Positions 55,679 to 64,000 of a DNA stretch of 64,000 nt are shown here, piece by piece. This stretch comes from Bifidobacterium catenulatum PV20-2 (GTDB lineage Bacteria > Actinomycetota > Actinomycetes > Actinomycetales > Bifidobacteriaceae): NCBI RefSeq assembly GCF_000800455.1, contig NZ_CP007456.1, positions 372,001 through 436,000 of the forward strand, in the 5' to 3' direction. Made by a program: the position numbers and the translations under genes. Every line of letters begins with the position of its first letter. Position 1 is the first letter of the stretch. The notes beneath the pieces were generated by a model that saw nothing but the letters and a program-made list of their open reading frames with translations, was not told the origin of the DNA and did not search any database.

Positions 55679-58126
55679 TCAGGCGGTCGGCATCTGCTTC
55701 ATCGCACTGATACTCAACGCCGGAAGCGTCCACAATGTCGAATCGTCTTCCGACAATCCATCGTCGGCGGATTGCAGATTTGCTTCATTGTCTTGCATTT
55801 GCCAGTACATCATATTGATGCGGTGCAGATGATTGCGCAGCCTGCCTGCCGGTTTGTTTTCCGACTCCTCGTCAAATTCCGACACCCGTTCGATGGACGT
55901 TCCCAATCCCGGATATTCGCCGACGATCTCCGATGAAGACCAGACCATCTCCCATTCAATGCCTTTCGGAAGATGGAAACGTGTGACTTCGTCGGAACCA
56001 TTGATCAGAATTAGCAGGCTCGGCTCGTCGGGGGAGAGTAGTTGCATGGCGAACGAGCGTACGGAAGGATTCGTCCAATCCGAATCGTCCGGCATCTGCC
56101 CGTTCGGAAGATACCAATGCACGCGATCGGATTTCTTCAGCAAACCGATTTTGCTCAGGCGAGTGAAGAAATCCTCATGACTGTACAAATCGTGGGATTT
56201 TCGCAACGTGATCAAGCGTGACGTTAGATTGAATTGCTTCAATTCCGGCGTTTGCTCGGTGCTGTACAGCCAATCCCAATCAAGCCATGTAGTGTCATTG
56301 TCTTGCGTGTAGGCATTGTTGTTGCCGTTTTGCGAATTACCGAATTCGTCGCCGGCGAGCAGCATTGGCGTGCCTAACGACAGTAAGAGCGTGCCCAGCA
56401 GGTTCATGGTGGCGCGCTGGCGCTGCCGCACGATGATTTGGTCGCTACTGGGGCCCTCATGACCGAAATTGGCGGAATGGTTGTCGTTTGTTCCGTCGTG
56501 GTTGTTTTCGCCATTGTCTTCGTTGTGTTTGCTCTTGTACATGGTCAGGTCGGCGGTGGTGAAGCCGTCGTGACAGGCCACATAGTTCACGGAGGCGGTC
56601 GAACCTCGGCCGGGGTCAGTGGCGAACAGGTCGGAAGATCCACATAGGCGTGTGGCCATGTCTTGCATGGTCATTTCGCCGTGTTCGCCGCCGCGCGTGC
56701 GATCTACATCGGTCAGCCAGAATTTGCGCGTGCAATCGCGAAAACGGTCGTTCCATTCCGCGAAAGGAATGCCGAATTCGCCGGTGCGCCAGCCGTTCGG
56801 GCCGCAATCCCACGGTTCCATGATCATTTTGAGATTGCCGAGCAGCATGTCGGAGCGCAAAGCATACAGGAATGGATGGTAGCGGGTGAATTCACCATCG
56901 AGACGTGCCAGCGTCGCCGCGAGATCGAATCGGAATCCGTCGATGCCAATGCGTTTGGCCCAATAGCGCAACGAATCCACTGCGAACGTGGTGACGTGCG
57001 TGTTGGTGAAATCAAGCGTGTTGCCGCAGCCGGTAGTGTCGTACAGGCGGCTGATCTTATCTTTGGTGCGTCGGTAGTACGAGAGATTGTCGAGGCCGCG
57101 CCAGCAAATGGTCGGGCCCTCGGGGCCGGATTCACAAGTGTGGTTGTAGACCACGTCCATAATCACTTCAAAGCCAGCCTCGTGCAATGCGCGCACCATG
57201 TCGATGACCTCTTGCCGTACTGCGGCCGCGCCTGCTTCTTGCGAGCGTTTGGTGGCATATGAGGCTTCGGGGGCGAAATATCCGAGTGTGGAGTATCCCC
57301 AGTAGTTGGTGCGTCCTCGTTCCTGCAGGAAGAGTTCAGATTGTTTGGCTTGGATCGGCAGCAGTTCGATGGAGGTGACGCCCAGATCCTGCAGGTATGA
57401 GAGCGTGGCCGGGTGTGCGAGGCCCGCGTAGGTGCCGCGAAGTTCTTTGGGTAGCCATGGCGCGTTGGCGGTGAAGCCTTTGACATGCAGCTCGTAGATA
57501 ACCGTTTTGCTCCACGGAACGTGTGGATGCGAAGGTTCCCCTGCGTGTTTGTCGACGGCGCGGTCGTCTATGGCTACGGAAACGGGCATGCGCCCTACCG
57601 AGTCGATGGTGCTCATCGGTCCGAAGGGGGAGCCTTTGACCTTGCCGTTGACGATTTCGCATTCGTAGGCGAATGCGCCCGGATCGAGTTTCATCGATCC
57701 TTCGATGCCTTTGGCGTATGGGTCAAGCAGCAGCTTGTAGGGGTTGAAACTCACGCCATGATCGGGATCCCATGGGCCATTGACGCGGTATCCGTATTGC
57801 ATGCCATCCCAGGCTTGGGGGATATGCACGTACCACAGTCCGTAGTTGGGGCCGTCCATGCGGAACAGCGTTTCGCGAAGGTTGAGCGAGGGGATGCGTC
57901 TGGTGCAGATGCGCTGTTTTTTGGCCTGGTCGATGAACGTGAGTCCGGGTTCGTTGAACAGGCGTACGGCGTCGGCATAGAAGGCGCTCGGTTGGTCAAG
58001 TGGTTCAAGTACGCAAAACCACAGCTGGTCTGCTGTTTCTGAGCGGACAACGGCGTCCGCGCCACCGTCGTCGGTGAAATAGAGACCTGGACGGGTTGCG
58101 TAACGATGCAAAGGTGGGTTCTTCAT
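55679..58126 (-). CDS. glgX: Glycogen debranching enzyme (isoamylase type)
   Basis: An 815-residue GH13_11 enzyme that cleaves alpha-1,6 branches in glycogen or limit dextrin. An N-terminal CBM48-like domain precedes the catalytic barrel with VIMDVVYNHTCESG, the nucleophile in GIDGFRFDLAATL, the acid/base Glu in MIMEPWDCGPNGW and NYVACHDGFT. Chain length and motifs match GlgX/TreX. GAGG lies ahead of the ATG. It is convergent with rpsI and functionally related to malQ. Confidence 0.95.
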   Translation of the reverse strand: MKNPPLHRYATRPGLYFTDDGGADAVVRSETADQLWFCVLEPLDQPSAFYADAVRLFNEPGLTFIDQAKKQRICTRRIPSLNLRETLFRMDGPNYGLWYVHIPQAWDGMQYGYRVNGPWDPDHGVSFNPYKLLLDPYAKGIEGSMKLDPGAFAYECEIVNGKVKGSPFGPMSTIDSVGRMPVSVAIDDRAVDKHAGEPSHPHVPWSKTVIYELHVKGFTANAPWLPKELRGTYAGLAHPATLSYLQDLGVTSIELLPIQAKQSELFLQERGRTNYWGYSTLGYFAPEASYATKRSQEAGAAAVRQEVIDMVRALHEAGFEVIMDVVYNHTCESGPEGPTICWRGLDNLSYYRRTKDKISRLYDTTGCGNTLDFTNTHVTTFAVDSLRYWAKRIGIDGFRFDLAATLARLDGEFTRYHPFLYALRSDMLLGNLKMIMEPWDCGPNGWRTGEFGIPFAEWNDRFRDCTRKFWLTDVDRTRGGEHGEMTMQDMATRLCGSSDLFATDPGRGSTASVNYVACHDGFTTADLTMYKSKHNEDNGENNHDGTNDNHSANFGHEGPSSDQIIVRQRQRATMNLLGTLLLSLGTPMLLAGDEFGNSQNGNNNAYTQDNDTTWLDWDWLYSTEQTPELKQFNLTSRLITLRKSHDLYSHEDFFTRLSKIGLLKKSDRVHWYLPNGQMPDDSDWTNPSVRSFAMQLLSPDEPSLLILINGSDEVTRFHLPKGIEWEMVWSSSEIVGEYPGLGTSIERVSEFDEESENKPAGRLRNHLHRINMMYWQMQDNEANLQSADDGLSEDDSTLWTLPALSISAMKQMPTA

Positions 58127-58306
58127 AACCTCATTCTAAACACTTTGAAATTATCTGTTGACTTGCTATGTCGGGACCATTTCCGCCCATGTCAGATCGA
58201 TGGTTGCTGCGCTGCCGGTGAGATGCCGTTCTGGCTGTTTTTGATGATGATGTGCATATTGTGATGGTGGTGTTTTTGAAAAACGTTGATTTTCTGCGGC
58301 AACACG

Positions 58307-58341
58307 CTTTGCAAATAACTTTATGAAAAGAGATTTGCAAA
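58307..58341 (+). promoter_or_regulatory. Candidate operator cluster upstream of the zinc dehydrogenase gene
   Basis: The palindrome TTTGCAAA occurs twice (58308-58315 and 58334-58341). Between them is CTTTATGAAAAG (58319-58330), similar to boxes in the ROK-adhE spacer. The sites are about 80-115 bases before the gene. Binding of the cluster's ROK regulator is inference. The rest of this 296-base spacer is AT-rich and has no gene. Confidence 0.5.
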
Positions 58342-58422
58342 AGAATTTAAGAAAGTGTATAGTTTTCAATCATCAGGCAGAACGATCTGCCGGAACCTCT
58401 TTCATAGTGGAAAGGACATATC

Positions 58423-59427
58423 ATGAAAGCTCTTGTACTGACCGGTGTCAAGAAACTCGAAATCCAGAACATGCCAACACCGCAGATCGAACCCGATGAA
58501 GTGCTGATCAACACCGCATATGCAGGCGTGTGCGGTACGGATCATGACCTGTATGACGGTCGCCCCGGATCGGCCGCTGCGGTGCCGCCGATCGTACTTG
58601 GCCACGAAAATTCTGGCATCGTTGCTGCGGTCGGCGCTGATGTCACCAATGTCAAGCCGGGAGACCGCGTCGCCGTCGACCCGAACATCTACTGCGGCCA
58701 GTGCGAATTCTGCCTGACGCAACGTCCTGAACTCTGCGACCATCTTAGTGCGGTCGGAGTGACCCGCAACGGCGGCCTGGCGGAACAATTCACCGCCCCC
58801 GCAAGTGTGGTCTACAAGCTACCAGATAACGTTTCCCTGCGTGATGCCGCCGCCGTTGAGCCGGTCTCATGCGCGGTGCATGGTCTCGATCTGCTGGAAC
58901 TTCGCCCGTATCAGAAGGCGTTGGTTATCGGCGACGGTTTCATGGGGCAGATCTTCGCCCAGCTTCTGCAGGCGTACGGCGTGCATCAGGTGGATCTTGC
59001 CGGCATTTTCGATGAAAAGTTGCAGCGTAACAAGGAGCAGTTCGGCGTCACCGAAACGTACAACACCACCCGCGAACAGATTCCGGAAGATTCCTACGAT
59101 GTAATCATCGAAGCCGTCGGTCTTCCTGCGACCCAAGCTCAGGCCGTAGCTGCCGCCAAGAAAGGCGCGCAGGTGCTGATGTTCGGCGTCGGCCCGCAGG
59201 AGGCGCATTTCGAAATGAATACGTACGACATTTACAAGAAGCAGCTGACCATCCAAGGCTCCTTCATCAACCCGCTCACCTTCCGCGATGCCATCTCGCT
59301 GGTTTCCTCCGGCAAAATGAACATCGGAGGCCTGATCAGCCATGAGCTTGAACTCGAGCAGGTGCAAGACTTCCTTGACGGCAAGATCACTGGCGTTTCC
59401 AAGGCTGTCGTCAAGATTGGTGCCTGA
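58423..59427 (+). CDS. Zinc-dependent medium-chain alcohol/polyol dehydrogenase
   Basis: The 334-residue MDR enzyme has the catalytic zinc ligands Cys in YAGVCGTDHDL and His in VLGHENSG, and the structural zinc loop CGQCEFCLTQRPELC. The Rossmann motif is ALVIGDGFMGQIFA rather than the usual GxGxxG, though the Gly spacing is close. It resembles sorbitol, xylitol or arabinitol dehydrogenases. The following gene, one base downstream, is a polyol-family permease, which supports a polyol substrate. GGAAAGGAC precedes the ATG. Confidence 0.88.
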   Translation: MKALVLTGVKKLEIQNMPTPQIEPDEVLINTAYAGVCGTDHDLYDGRPGSAAAVPPIVLGHENSGIVAAVGADVTNVKPGDRVAVDPNIYCGQCEFCLTQRPELCDHLSAVGVTRNGGLAEQFTAPASVVYKLPDNVSLRDAAAVEPVSCAVHGLDLLELRPYQKALVIGDGFMGQIFAQLLQAYGVHQVDLAGIFDEKLQRNKEQFGVTETYNTTREQIPEDSYDVIIEAVGLPATQAQAVAAAKKGAQVLMFGVGPQEAHFEMNTYDIYKKQLTIQGSFINPLTFRDAISLVSSGKMNIGGLISHELELEQVQDFLDGKITGVSKAVVKIGA

Positions 59428-59428
59428 C

Positions 59429-60727
59429 ATGATCCGCGTGCTTGAGCGTTTGGGTGTTCCGCGAACGCTGATGCTGGGGTTCCTTGCCGTCGCCATTTTC
59501 ATGACCGGCGACGGCTTCGAGCTCACCTTCCTCTCCAAATTCATGGTGGATCAAGGATTCAGCTCCTCCCAAGCGTCGCTGCTAATCACGGTGTATGGCC
59601 TGTTCGCGGCGTTTGGCGGCTGGTCTGCAGGCGTGCTTGCCGAAATGTTCGGTGCTCGCAAGGTCATGATGTTCGGCGCATGCTGGTGGATCGGCGTTCA
59701 CCTGCTGTTCCTGGGTGTGGCGATTCCCAGCCATATATACCTGCTGATTCTCGGGCTGTATGCGATGCGCGGCATCGGCTACCCACTGTTCATTTACAGC
59801 TTCGTAGTGTTGATGGCGCAATACATTTCGCCGTCGCGCCTCGCATCGGCCACAGGATTCTTCTGGACTTGCTTTTCTCTAGGAATCGGTGTGTTCGGAG
59901 CATATCTGCCAAGCTTCATCATGCCGTTGGTCGGTGAATACAAGACATTCTGGTTCGCGCTGCCGTTCTCCATCGTCGGCACCATTATGTGCTTCCTGTT
60001 CGTGCCGAAAAACAAAGTCCTGAAAGGCGAAGGATTAAGTCGTAAGGAACAGTTGAAGGAGCTTGCCGAAGGTGCGACCATTCTCGTCACCAATCGTAAG
60101 ATTCTAATCTGCGCCATCATTCGCATCATCAACAATCTGCTGCTATATGGATTCCCCGTAATCATGCCGTTGTACTTGTGCACTACGCACAATGGCGGCA
60201 TCAATATCTTCAAAACTGAGGAATGGATGCGCATCTGGGGATTCGTATTCGTGGTCACCCTGATCTTCAACACGTTCTGGGGCTGGTTCATGGACCGCTT
60301 CGGATGGGTATGGCCAATGCGATGGTTCGGCTGTGCGATACTGGCCGTCGGCTCCGTCGCCTTCTACTACATTCCACAATGGTTTGGTGCGAATGCGGTG
60401 ATGATGATCATTGCGTCGATTATTGTGGGCATCGGTACTTGCGCATTCTCGTCATTGCCGACGATTATGACGCTGTACGCCGGTGAAGGCAAGCAGGGTG
60501 CGGCATTGTCCGCATACAATCTTGCGGCAGGGTTGACCACGTTCGCAGGTCCTGGCATTGCCACGATTTTGCTGCCGACCATCGGATACGAGGGTGTGTG
60601 CTGGACGTACGCGGCATTGTACGTGCTAGCGTTCGTGTTGACACTGTCTATTCGTCCTGAACAGCTTGGAATTAGCGAAAAAGTATCACGACATGACGGC
60701 AAATGCGCCGCCGACATCGCCGCATAG
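59429..60727 (+). CDS. MFS transporter, polyol permease (RbtT/DalT/CsbX) type
   Basis: A 12-helix major facilitator of 432 residues. The start RTLMLGFLAVAIFMTGDGFE and the first loop GWSAGVLAEMFGARKVMMFG match the RbtT/DalT group that imports ribitol or D-arabinitol. It begins one base after the dehydrogenase stop, so the two are coupled; an ATG at 59342 inside the dehydrogenase gene is not credible. Substrate within the polyols is unknown. Confidence 0.87.
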   Translation: MIRVLERLGVPRTLMLGFLAVAIFMTGDGFELTFLSKFMVDQGFSSSQASLLITVYGLFAAFGGWSAGVLAEMFGARKVMMFGACWWIGVHLLFLGVAIPSHIYLLILGLYAMRGIGYPLFIYSFVVLMAQYISPSRLASATGFFWTCFSLGIGVFGAYLPSFIMPLVGEYKTFWFALPFSIVGTIMCFLFVPKNKVLKGEGLSRKEQLKELAEGATILVTNRKILICAIIRIINNLLLYGFPVIMPLYLCTTHNGGINIFKTEEWMRIWGFVFVVTLIFNTFWGWFMDRFGWVWPMRWFGCAILAVGSVAFYYIPQWFGANAVMMIIASIIVGIGTCAFSSLPTIMTLYAGEGKQGAALSAYNLAAGLTTFAGPGIATILLPTIGYEGVCWTYAALYVLAFVLTLSIRPEQLGISEKVSRHDGKCAADIAA

Positions 60728-60788
60728 CGCATATCCTAATCACAAAAGGGAAAAACAATCGTATTCATCGTCATCAGGAGGTATTTTT

Positions 60789-61190
60789 ATGGCGAAAGCA
60801 ATGTCTGAATTCACTACCGATCTGCAGCATTCCGGCATGCCGGCGAAGGATCTCGACGAAACCATCGAATTCTATACGAAGAAGCTTGGTTTTGAACTGG
60901 CCGGACTGTTCCATAACGGCGAAAACCGTTGTGCATTCCTGCGTTACGGCCATCTGACCATCGAAACGTGGGAGGGTGATCCGGCTCCGCTGACCACTGG
61001 TGCCATCAACCATTGGGCATTCGACACTCCCGACATCGAAGCCGCATTCGACAACGCGAAGAAACTCGGGCTGAATTTCAAAGATAACGAAATCCAGCAT
61101 ATCGACAGCTTCTGGGAGCATGGCATCCGCTACTTCAACGTATACGGACCGAACGGCGAAACCATTGAATTCTGTCAGATTGTCAAATAA
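60789..61190 (+). CDS. VOC (glyoxalase/bleomycin-resistance fold) family protein
   Basis: The 133-residue protein has paired beta-alpha-beta modules: LQHSGMPAKDLDETIEFYTK, then INHWAFDTPDIEAAF and YGPNGETIEFCQIVK. Potential metal ligands are His14, Glu (TIETWE), His (INHWAF) and Glu (ETIEFC), as in glyoxalase I. AGGAGG at 60776-60781 makes the ATG firm. It is 61 bases after the polyol permease, so it may be a third enzyme of that pathway, such as an isomerase or lyase. Its activity is unknown. Confidence 0.85.
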   Translation: MAKAMSEFTTDLQHSGMPAKDLDETIEFYTKKLGFELAGLFHNGENRCAFLRYGHLTIETWEGDPAPLTTGAINHWAFDTPDIEAAFDNAKKLGLNFKDNEIQHIDSFWEHGIRYFNVYGPNGETIEFCQIVK

Positions 61191-61360
61191 CTATCATTAG
61201 ATGATTACCGTCAAATAATCGTTGAAAACAAATACAACAAGCGATACAGACGGAAGCAAACAAAGAAGCGTGCGCTGAACCTTATATACGGGTTCGGCAA
61301 CACGCTTCTTTTGTTATGCAATCGATGCGATTAATGCGATTAATATGTGCGCAAAAGCGG

Positions 61361-62491
61361 TCACATATCGCATAATTCGCGTACGTAAGGCTCCACAAAG
61401 CGCAATGCCGCGCCGATAATGTCTTGATGGTCGAGCGCCATTCCCTTGCGCAGGGTGAAATCCGTGGTGCCGAATGGCGTATGTTCTACCACGCGTTCGC
61501 GTAGTCCGGCCATATCGTCATCGTCGAGATATTGTGCTGCCTCACCGCTGATAATCACGTCACCGGCCAGCACCGAGCGAATATTCGTTACCGCCAGCGC
61601 CACATAATCCAGCCATTGCGAGAATCGTTTGCGGTGCTCCTGCTCGCCTTGTTCCAACACCGAGAAGAAGCCGGGCAGGCTTTCGCCGTCCTCCATCAGC
61701 GTTTCCGGCGAGCAATACGTATCCATGCAGCCCTGTTGCCCGCAGTAGCAGGTGTTGCCTCCTGGAATCAGCGTCATATGTTCGATTGAGCCATTGCATT
61801 GGTTTGGCCCTTGGTAGAGTGATCCGTCCACGATGACCGCGCCTCCTGGGCGTCGTTCGAGGTAGATGCAGACGGCATCCTTCAGATTGTGGTCGAACCA
61901 GAGTTCCGCCATGGCAGAAGCGTCGGAATCGTGAATCATCAGCGACGGATAGTTGAGGCCGTGGCTGAGTTCGCTGAGTTTCAGGCCGGTGTTGTTCATG
62001 ATTTTGCCGAAGGTGATCGACTGTCCGTCTGCCGATACGATGCCTTGCATGCAGAAGGCCACGCCTAGCACCGTGCTGCCTTGTTTCGCCAGTTCCTGCG
62101 CGAAATCGTTGATGATGCCGTTCATACGCTGGTAGTAGGCGTCGTTGTTGCGATAGGGGAGTGTGCGCTGTCTGGCGGCCACGGATTTGCCGTTTAGATC
62201 AATGGCGATGGCCGTGATTTGCGTGGTTTGGATGCGCACGCCGATCGCCACGCTGGAGTGTGCCGCGAATTCGTAGATTTGCGCTTTGCGTCCGCCAGTG
62301 GATTGCTGCATCTCGCCTTTGACGATGAGCCCGTCGGCCTCCATGGCGCGCAGATTCTGCGTGATGGTTGGTAGGCTGAGTCCTAATTCGTGTTCGAACA
62401 TCTGCTTGGTGGCTGAACCTTGGGTGTAGATGAACGCGGTCATGGCCTTGAGATTGGCTTCTTTGACCGATAGGGCGGATTGGGCTTTCAC
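61361..62491 (-). CDS. ROK family transcriptional regulator
   Basis: An N-terminal winged helix (LKAMTAFIYTQGSATKQMFE and LSLPTITQNLRAMEADGLIV) is joined to a ROK sugar-binding domain with the zinc motif CYCGQQGCMDTYC. At 376 residues it fits NagC/XylR-type repressors. The GTG at 62491 follows AGGAAGGA; a TTG at 62524 is an alternative. It faces the polyol genes convergently and adhE divergently, and is the obvious candidate regulator of the cluster. Confidence 0.9.
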   Translation of the reverse strand: MKAQSALSVKEANLKAMTAFIYTQGSATKQMFEHELGLSLPTITQNLRAMEADGLIVKGEMQQSTGGRKAQIYEFAAHSSVAIGVRIQTTQITAIAIDLNGKSVAARQRTLPYRNNDAYYQRMNGIINDFAQELAKQGSTVLGVAFCMQGIVSADGQSITFGKIMNNTGLKLSELSHGLNYPSLMIHDSDASAMAELWFDHNLKDAVCIYLERRPGGAVIVDGSLYQGPNQCNGSIEHMTLIPGGNTCYCGQQGCMDTYCSPETLMEDGESLPGFFSVLEQGEQEHRKRFSQWLDYVALAVTNIRSVLAGDVIISGEAAQYLDDDDMAGLRERVVEHTPFGTTDFTLRKGMALDHQDIIGAALRFVEPYVRELCDM

Positions 62492-62529
62492 TGGTTGATC
62501 CTTCCTGCGCAACTTCTTTTCCAAGACTA

Positions 62530-62769
62530 CTTCATAAAAGTCCTTTCCTTATGTCTCGTGTTGATCGAATCGACATTTTTCTTGCAAAGTCAACGATTCT
62601 TTAAGATAAATAAATCGACTTTGTAAAAGTTTGATATGATTGATATCATATAGAAAATACTTTTATAAAAGATATGGAGGCGAGACTTGAGAAAGTGTGT
62701 GTGATTTATGGTAAAAAGCAACAAAAACGCTCAAAATGATGTTTTTAGGGCTTTTTGATTTCATAAAAG
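62530..62769. promoter_or_regulatory. Repeated CTTTTATAAAAG-like boxes in the ROK-adhE spacer
   Basis: The 470-base gap between ROK and adhE contains related boxes: CTTCATAAAAG (62530-62540), CTTTGTAAAAG (62619-62629), the perfect palindrome CTTTTATAAAAG (62660-62671) and TTTCATAAAAG (62759-62769). In addition there is CTTGCAAAG (62581-62589) and an inverted repeat ATATGAT/ATCATAT (62634-62651). This is consistent with a shared regulator. The regulator identity is unproven. Confidence 0.5.
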
Positions 62770-62888
62770 AACGCGATCTAAACATTAAAAGAACAGAAGA
62801 TAACATTTCTTTTGCGACACGACACAGTGGAACATCATATTGCATACTCACTAAAGTGTGTCCTGGGTCACAAAAGACCAGCAATGCG

Positions 62889-62912
62889 TCCATCCGCTTC
62901 GAGGTGGATGGA
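62889..62912 (+). promoter_or_regulatory. Hairpin in the adhE leader
   Basis: TCCATCC at 62889-62895 pairs with GGATGGA at 62906-62912, with a 10-base loop, about 50 bases ahead of the adhE start. It may affect message stability. Confidence 0.45.
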
Positions 62913-62961
62913 ATAACGGGAAACTACTTTGCAACCCCCAAAGAATCGAGGAGGACTTCAA

Positions 62962-64000
62962 GTGGCAGACGCAAAGAAGGAAGAGCCGACCAAGCCGACT
63001 CCGGAAGAGAAGCTCGCCGCAGCCGAGGCTGAGGTCGACGCTCTGGTCAAGAAGGGCCTGAAGGCTCTTGACGATTTTGAAAAGCTCGATCAGAAGCAGG
63101 TTGACCGTATCGTCGCCAAGGCTTCCGTCGCAGCACTGAACAAGCATCTGGTGCTCGCCAAGATGGCCGTTGAGGAAACCGGCCGTGGTCTGGTGGAAGA
63201 CAAGGCCACCAAGAACATCTTCGCCTGCGAGCACGTTACCAACTATCTGGCCGGCCAGAAGACCGTCGGCATCATTCGTGAAGACGATGTCATGGGCATC
63301 GACGAGATCGCCGAACCGGTCGGTGTCGTCGCCGGCGTGACCCCGGTCACCAACCCAACTTCCACCGCCATCTTCAAGTCGCTGATCGCGCTGAAGACCC
63401 GCTGCCCGATCATCTTCGGCTTCCACCCGGGCGCACAGAAGTGCTCCGTCGAAGCCGCCAAGATCGTGCGCGACGCAGCCATCGAGGCAGGCGCTCCTGA
63501 GAACTGTATCCAGTGGATCGAGCACCCGTCCATCGAAGCTACCGGCGCCCTGATGAAGCATGACGGTATCGCCACCATCCTCGCCACCGGTGGCCCGGGC
63601 ATGGTCAAGGCCGCATACTCCTCCGGCAAGCCGGCCCTCGGCGTTGGCGCTGGCAATGCTCCGGCATATGTCGACAAGAACGTCGACATCGTGCGCGCCG
63701 CCAATGATCTGGTGCTCTCCAAGCACTTCGATTACGGCATGATCTGCGCCACCGAGCAGGCCATCATCGCCGACAAGGAAGTCTACGCTCCGCTGATCAA
63801 GGAACTCAAGCGTCGCAAGGCTTACTTCGTGAACGACGAAGAGAAGGCCAAGCTCGAGCAGTACATGTTCGGCTGCACCGCATACTCCGGTCAGACCCCG
63901 AAGCTCAACTCTGTGGTGCCGGGCAAGTCCCCGCAGTACATCGCCAAGGCCGCAGGTTTTGAGATTCCGGAAGACGCCACCATTCTTGCCGCCGAGTGCA
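62962..64000 (+). CDS. adhE: Bifunctional acetaldehyde-CoA/alcohol dehydrogenase, 5' part
   Basis: The frame starts at GTG 62962 after AGGAGG and runs off the window end after 346 codons. The N-terminal sequence ADAKKEEPTKPTPEEKLAAA is a charged leader. The aldehyde dehydrogenase domain follows, with GVVAGVTPVTNPTSTA, ILATGGPGMVKAAYSSGKPA and the catalytic Cys at about residue 262 (DYGMICATEQ). AdhE converts acetyl-CoA to ethanol and recycles NADH in fermentation, and forms filaments called spirosomes. The iron alcohol dehydrogenase half lies outside the window. Codon bias is strong, as expected for a highly expressed gene. Confidence 0.95.
   Translation, partial: MADAKKEEPTKPTPEEKLAAAEAEVDALVKKGLKALDDFEKLDQKQVDRIVAKASVAALNKHLVLAKMAVEETGRGLVEDKATKNIFACEHVTNYLAGQKTVGIIREDDVMGIDEIAEPVGVVAGVTPVTNPTSTAIFKSLIALKTRCPIIFGFHPGAQKCSVEAAKIVRDAAIEAGAPENCIQWIEHPSIEATGALMKHDGIATILATGGPGMVKAAYSSGKPALGVGAGNAPAYVDKNVDIVRAANDLVLSKHFDYGMICATEQAIIADKEVYAPLIKELKRRKAYFVNDEEKAKLEQYMFGCTAYSGQTPKLNSVVPGKSPQYIAKAAGFEIPEDATILAAEC

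Noticed and set aside
62736-63032. 98-codon frame spanning the adhE start
   Set aside because: It overlaps the adhE ribosome binding site and start in another frame and resembles no protein; the upstream part is AT-rich regulatory sequence.

Overview
The window is a chromosomal segment of a high-GC Gram-positive bacterium, almost certainly a Bifidobacterium. I base this on the AdhE start region, the variant leucine-rich-repeat proteins typical of the genus, the 5-formyl-THF cyclo-ligase/FmdB/SAF neighbourhood shared with other actinobacteria, groES without groEL beside it, and actinobacterial-style PHO, Zur-like, LexA-like and CIRCE sites. Most of it is ordinary housekeeping sequence with no phage, transposase, CRISPR array or rRNA operon. 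Species-level assignment is not possible by eye.

Layout. 1-8.6 kb: a membrane protein, rpsO and pnp (PNPase with a repetitive Arg/Asp tail), the lemA plus DUF2207 pair, and an AAA ATPase with a nuclease-like C-terminus behind an unusual repeat-filled promoter. 8.6-20.4 kb: aldo/keto reductase, U32 peptidase-type protein, YfiH-type protein, ispD-like gene, a pyroglutamyl-peptidase relative that has lost its catalytic His, a long DivIVA/Scy-like coiled coil overlapping pepC, two tandem DAHP synthases and mtnN. 20.5-27.1 kb: a complete phosphate-starvation module (SenX3/PhoR-like kinase, RegX3/PhoB-like regulator, pstS-pstC-pstA-pstB) with a clear 11-bp direct-repeat PHO box. 27.1-30 kb: a hairpin-dense spacer, an orphan zinc/manganese-binding lipoprotein behind a Zur/Fur-type palindrome, and a convergent NCS2 purine permease.

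30-41 kb: rplJ-rplL with an L10 leader; an FHA protein, a helicase-like protein with degenerate ATPase motifs and a small protein in one overlapping operon; then SAF protein, FmdB and 5-FCL on the minus strand, divergent from a RimJ-type acetyltransferase and a GlpR-like membrane protein; then CIRCE-groES. 41.6-46.6 kb: tRNA-Tyr, tRNA-Thr, tRNA-Met, rpmG, murB, an amino acid permease, ferredoxin plus dapC, and tRNA-Ser. 46.8-55.6 kb: dinB with a LexA-like box, CapA-like protein, D-2-hydroxyacid dehydrogenase, YigZ, a repeat protein, malQ, and rplM-rpsI. 55.7-64 kb: glgX (minus), a probable polyol cluster (zinc dehydrogenase, polyol-type MFS permease, VOC protein, ROK repressor) and the 5' end of adhE.

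The most interesting candidates are: the FHA/pseudo-helicase/small-protein operon; the RimJ-GlpR neighbourhood lacking the Glp gene expected between it and 5-FCL; repeated CTTTTATAAAAG-like boxes around the polyol cluster, the ROK gene and adhE; the triple-repeat promoter of the AAA ATPase; and the His-less Pcp paralogue.
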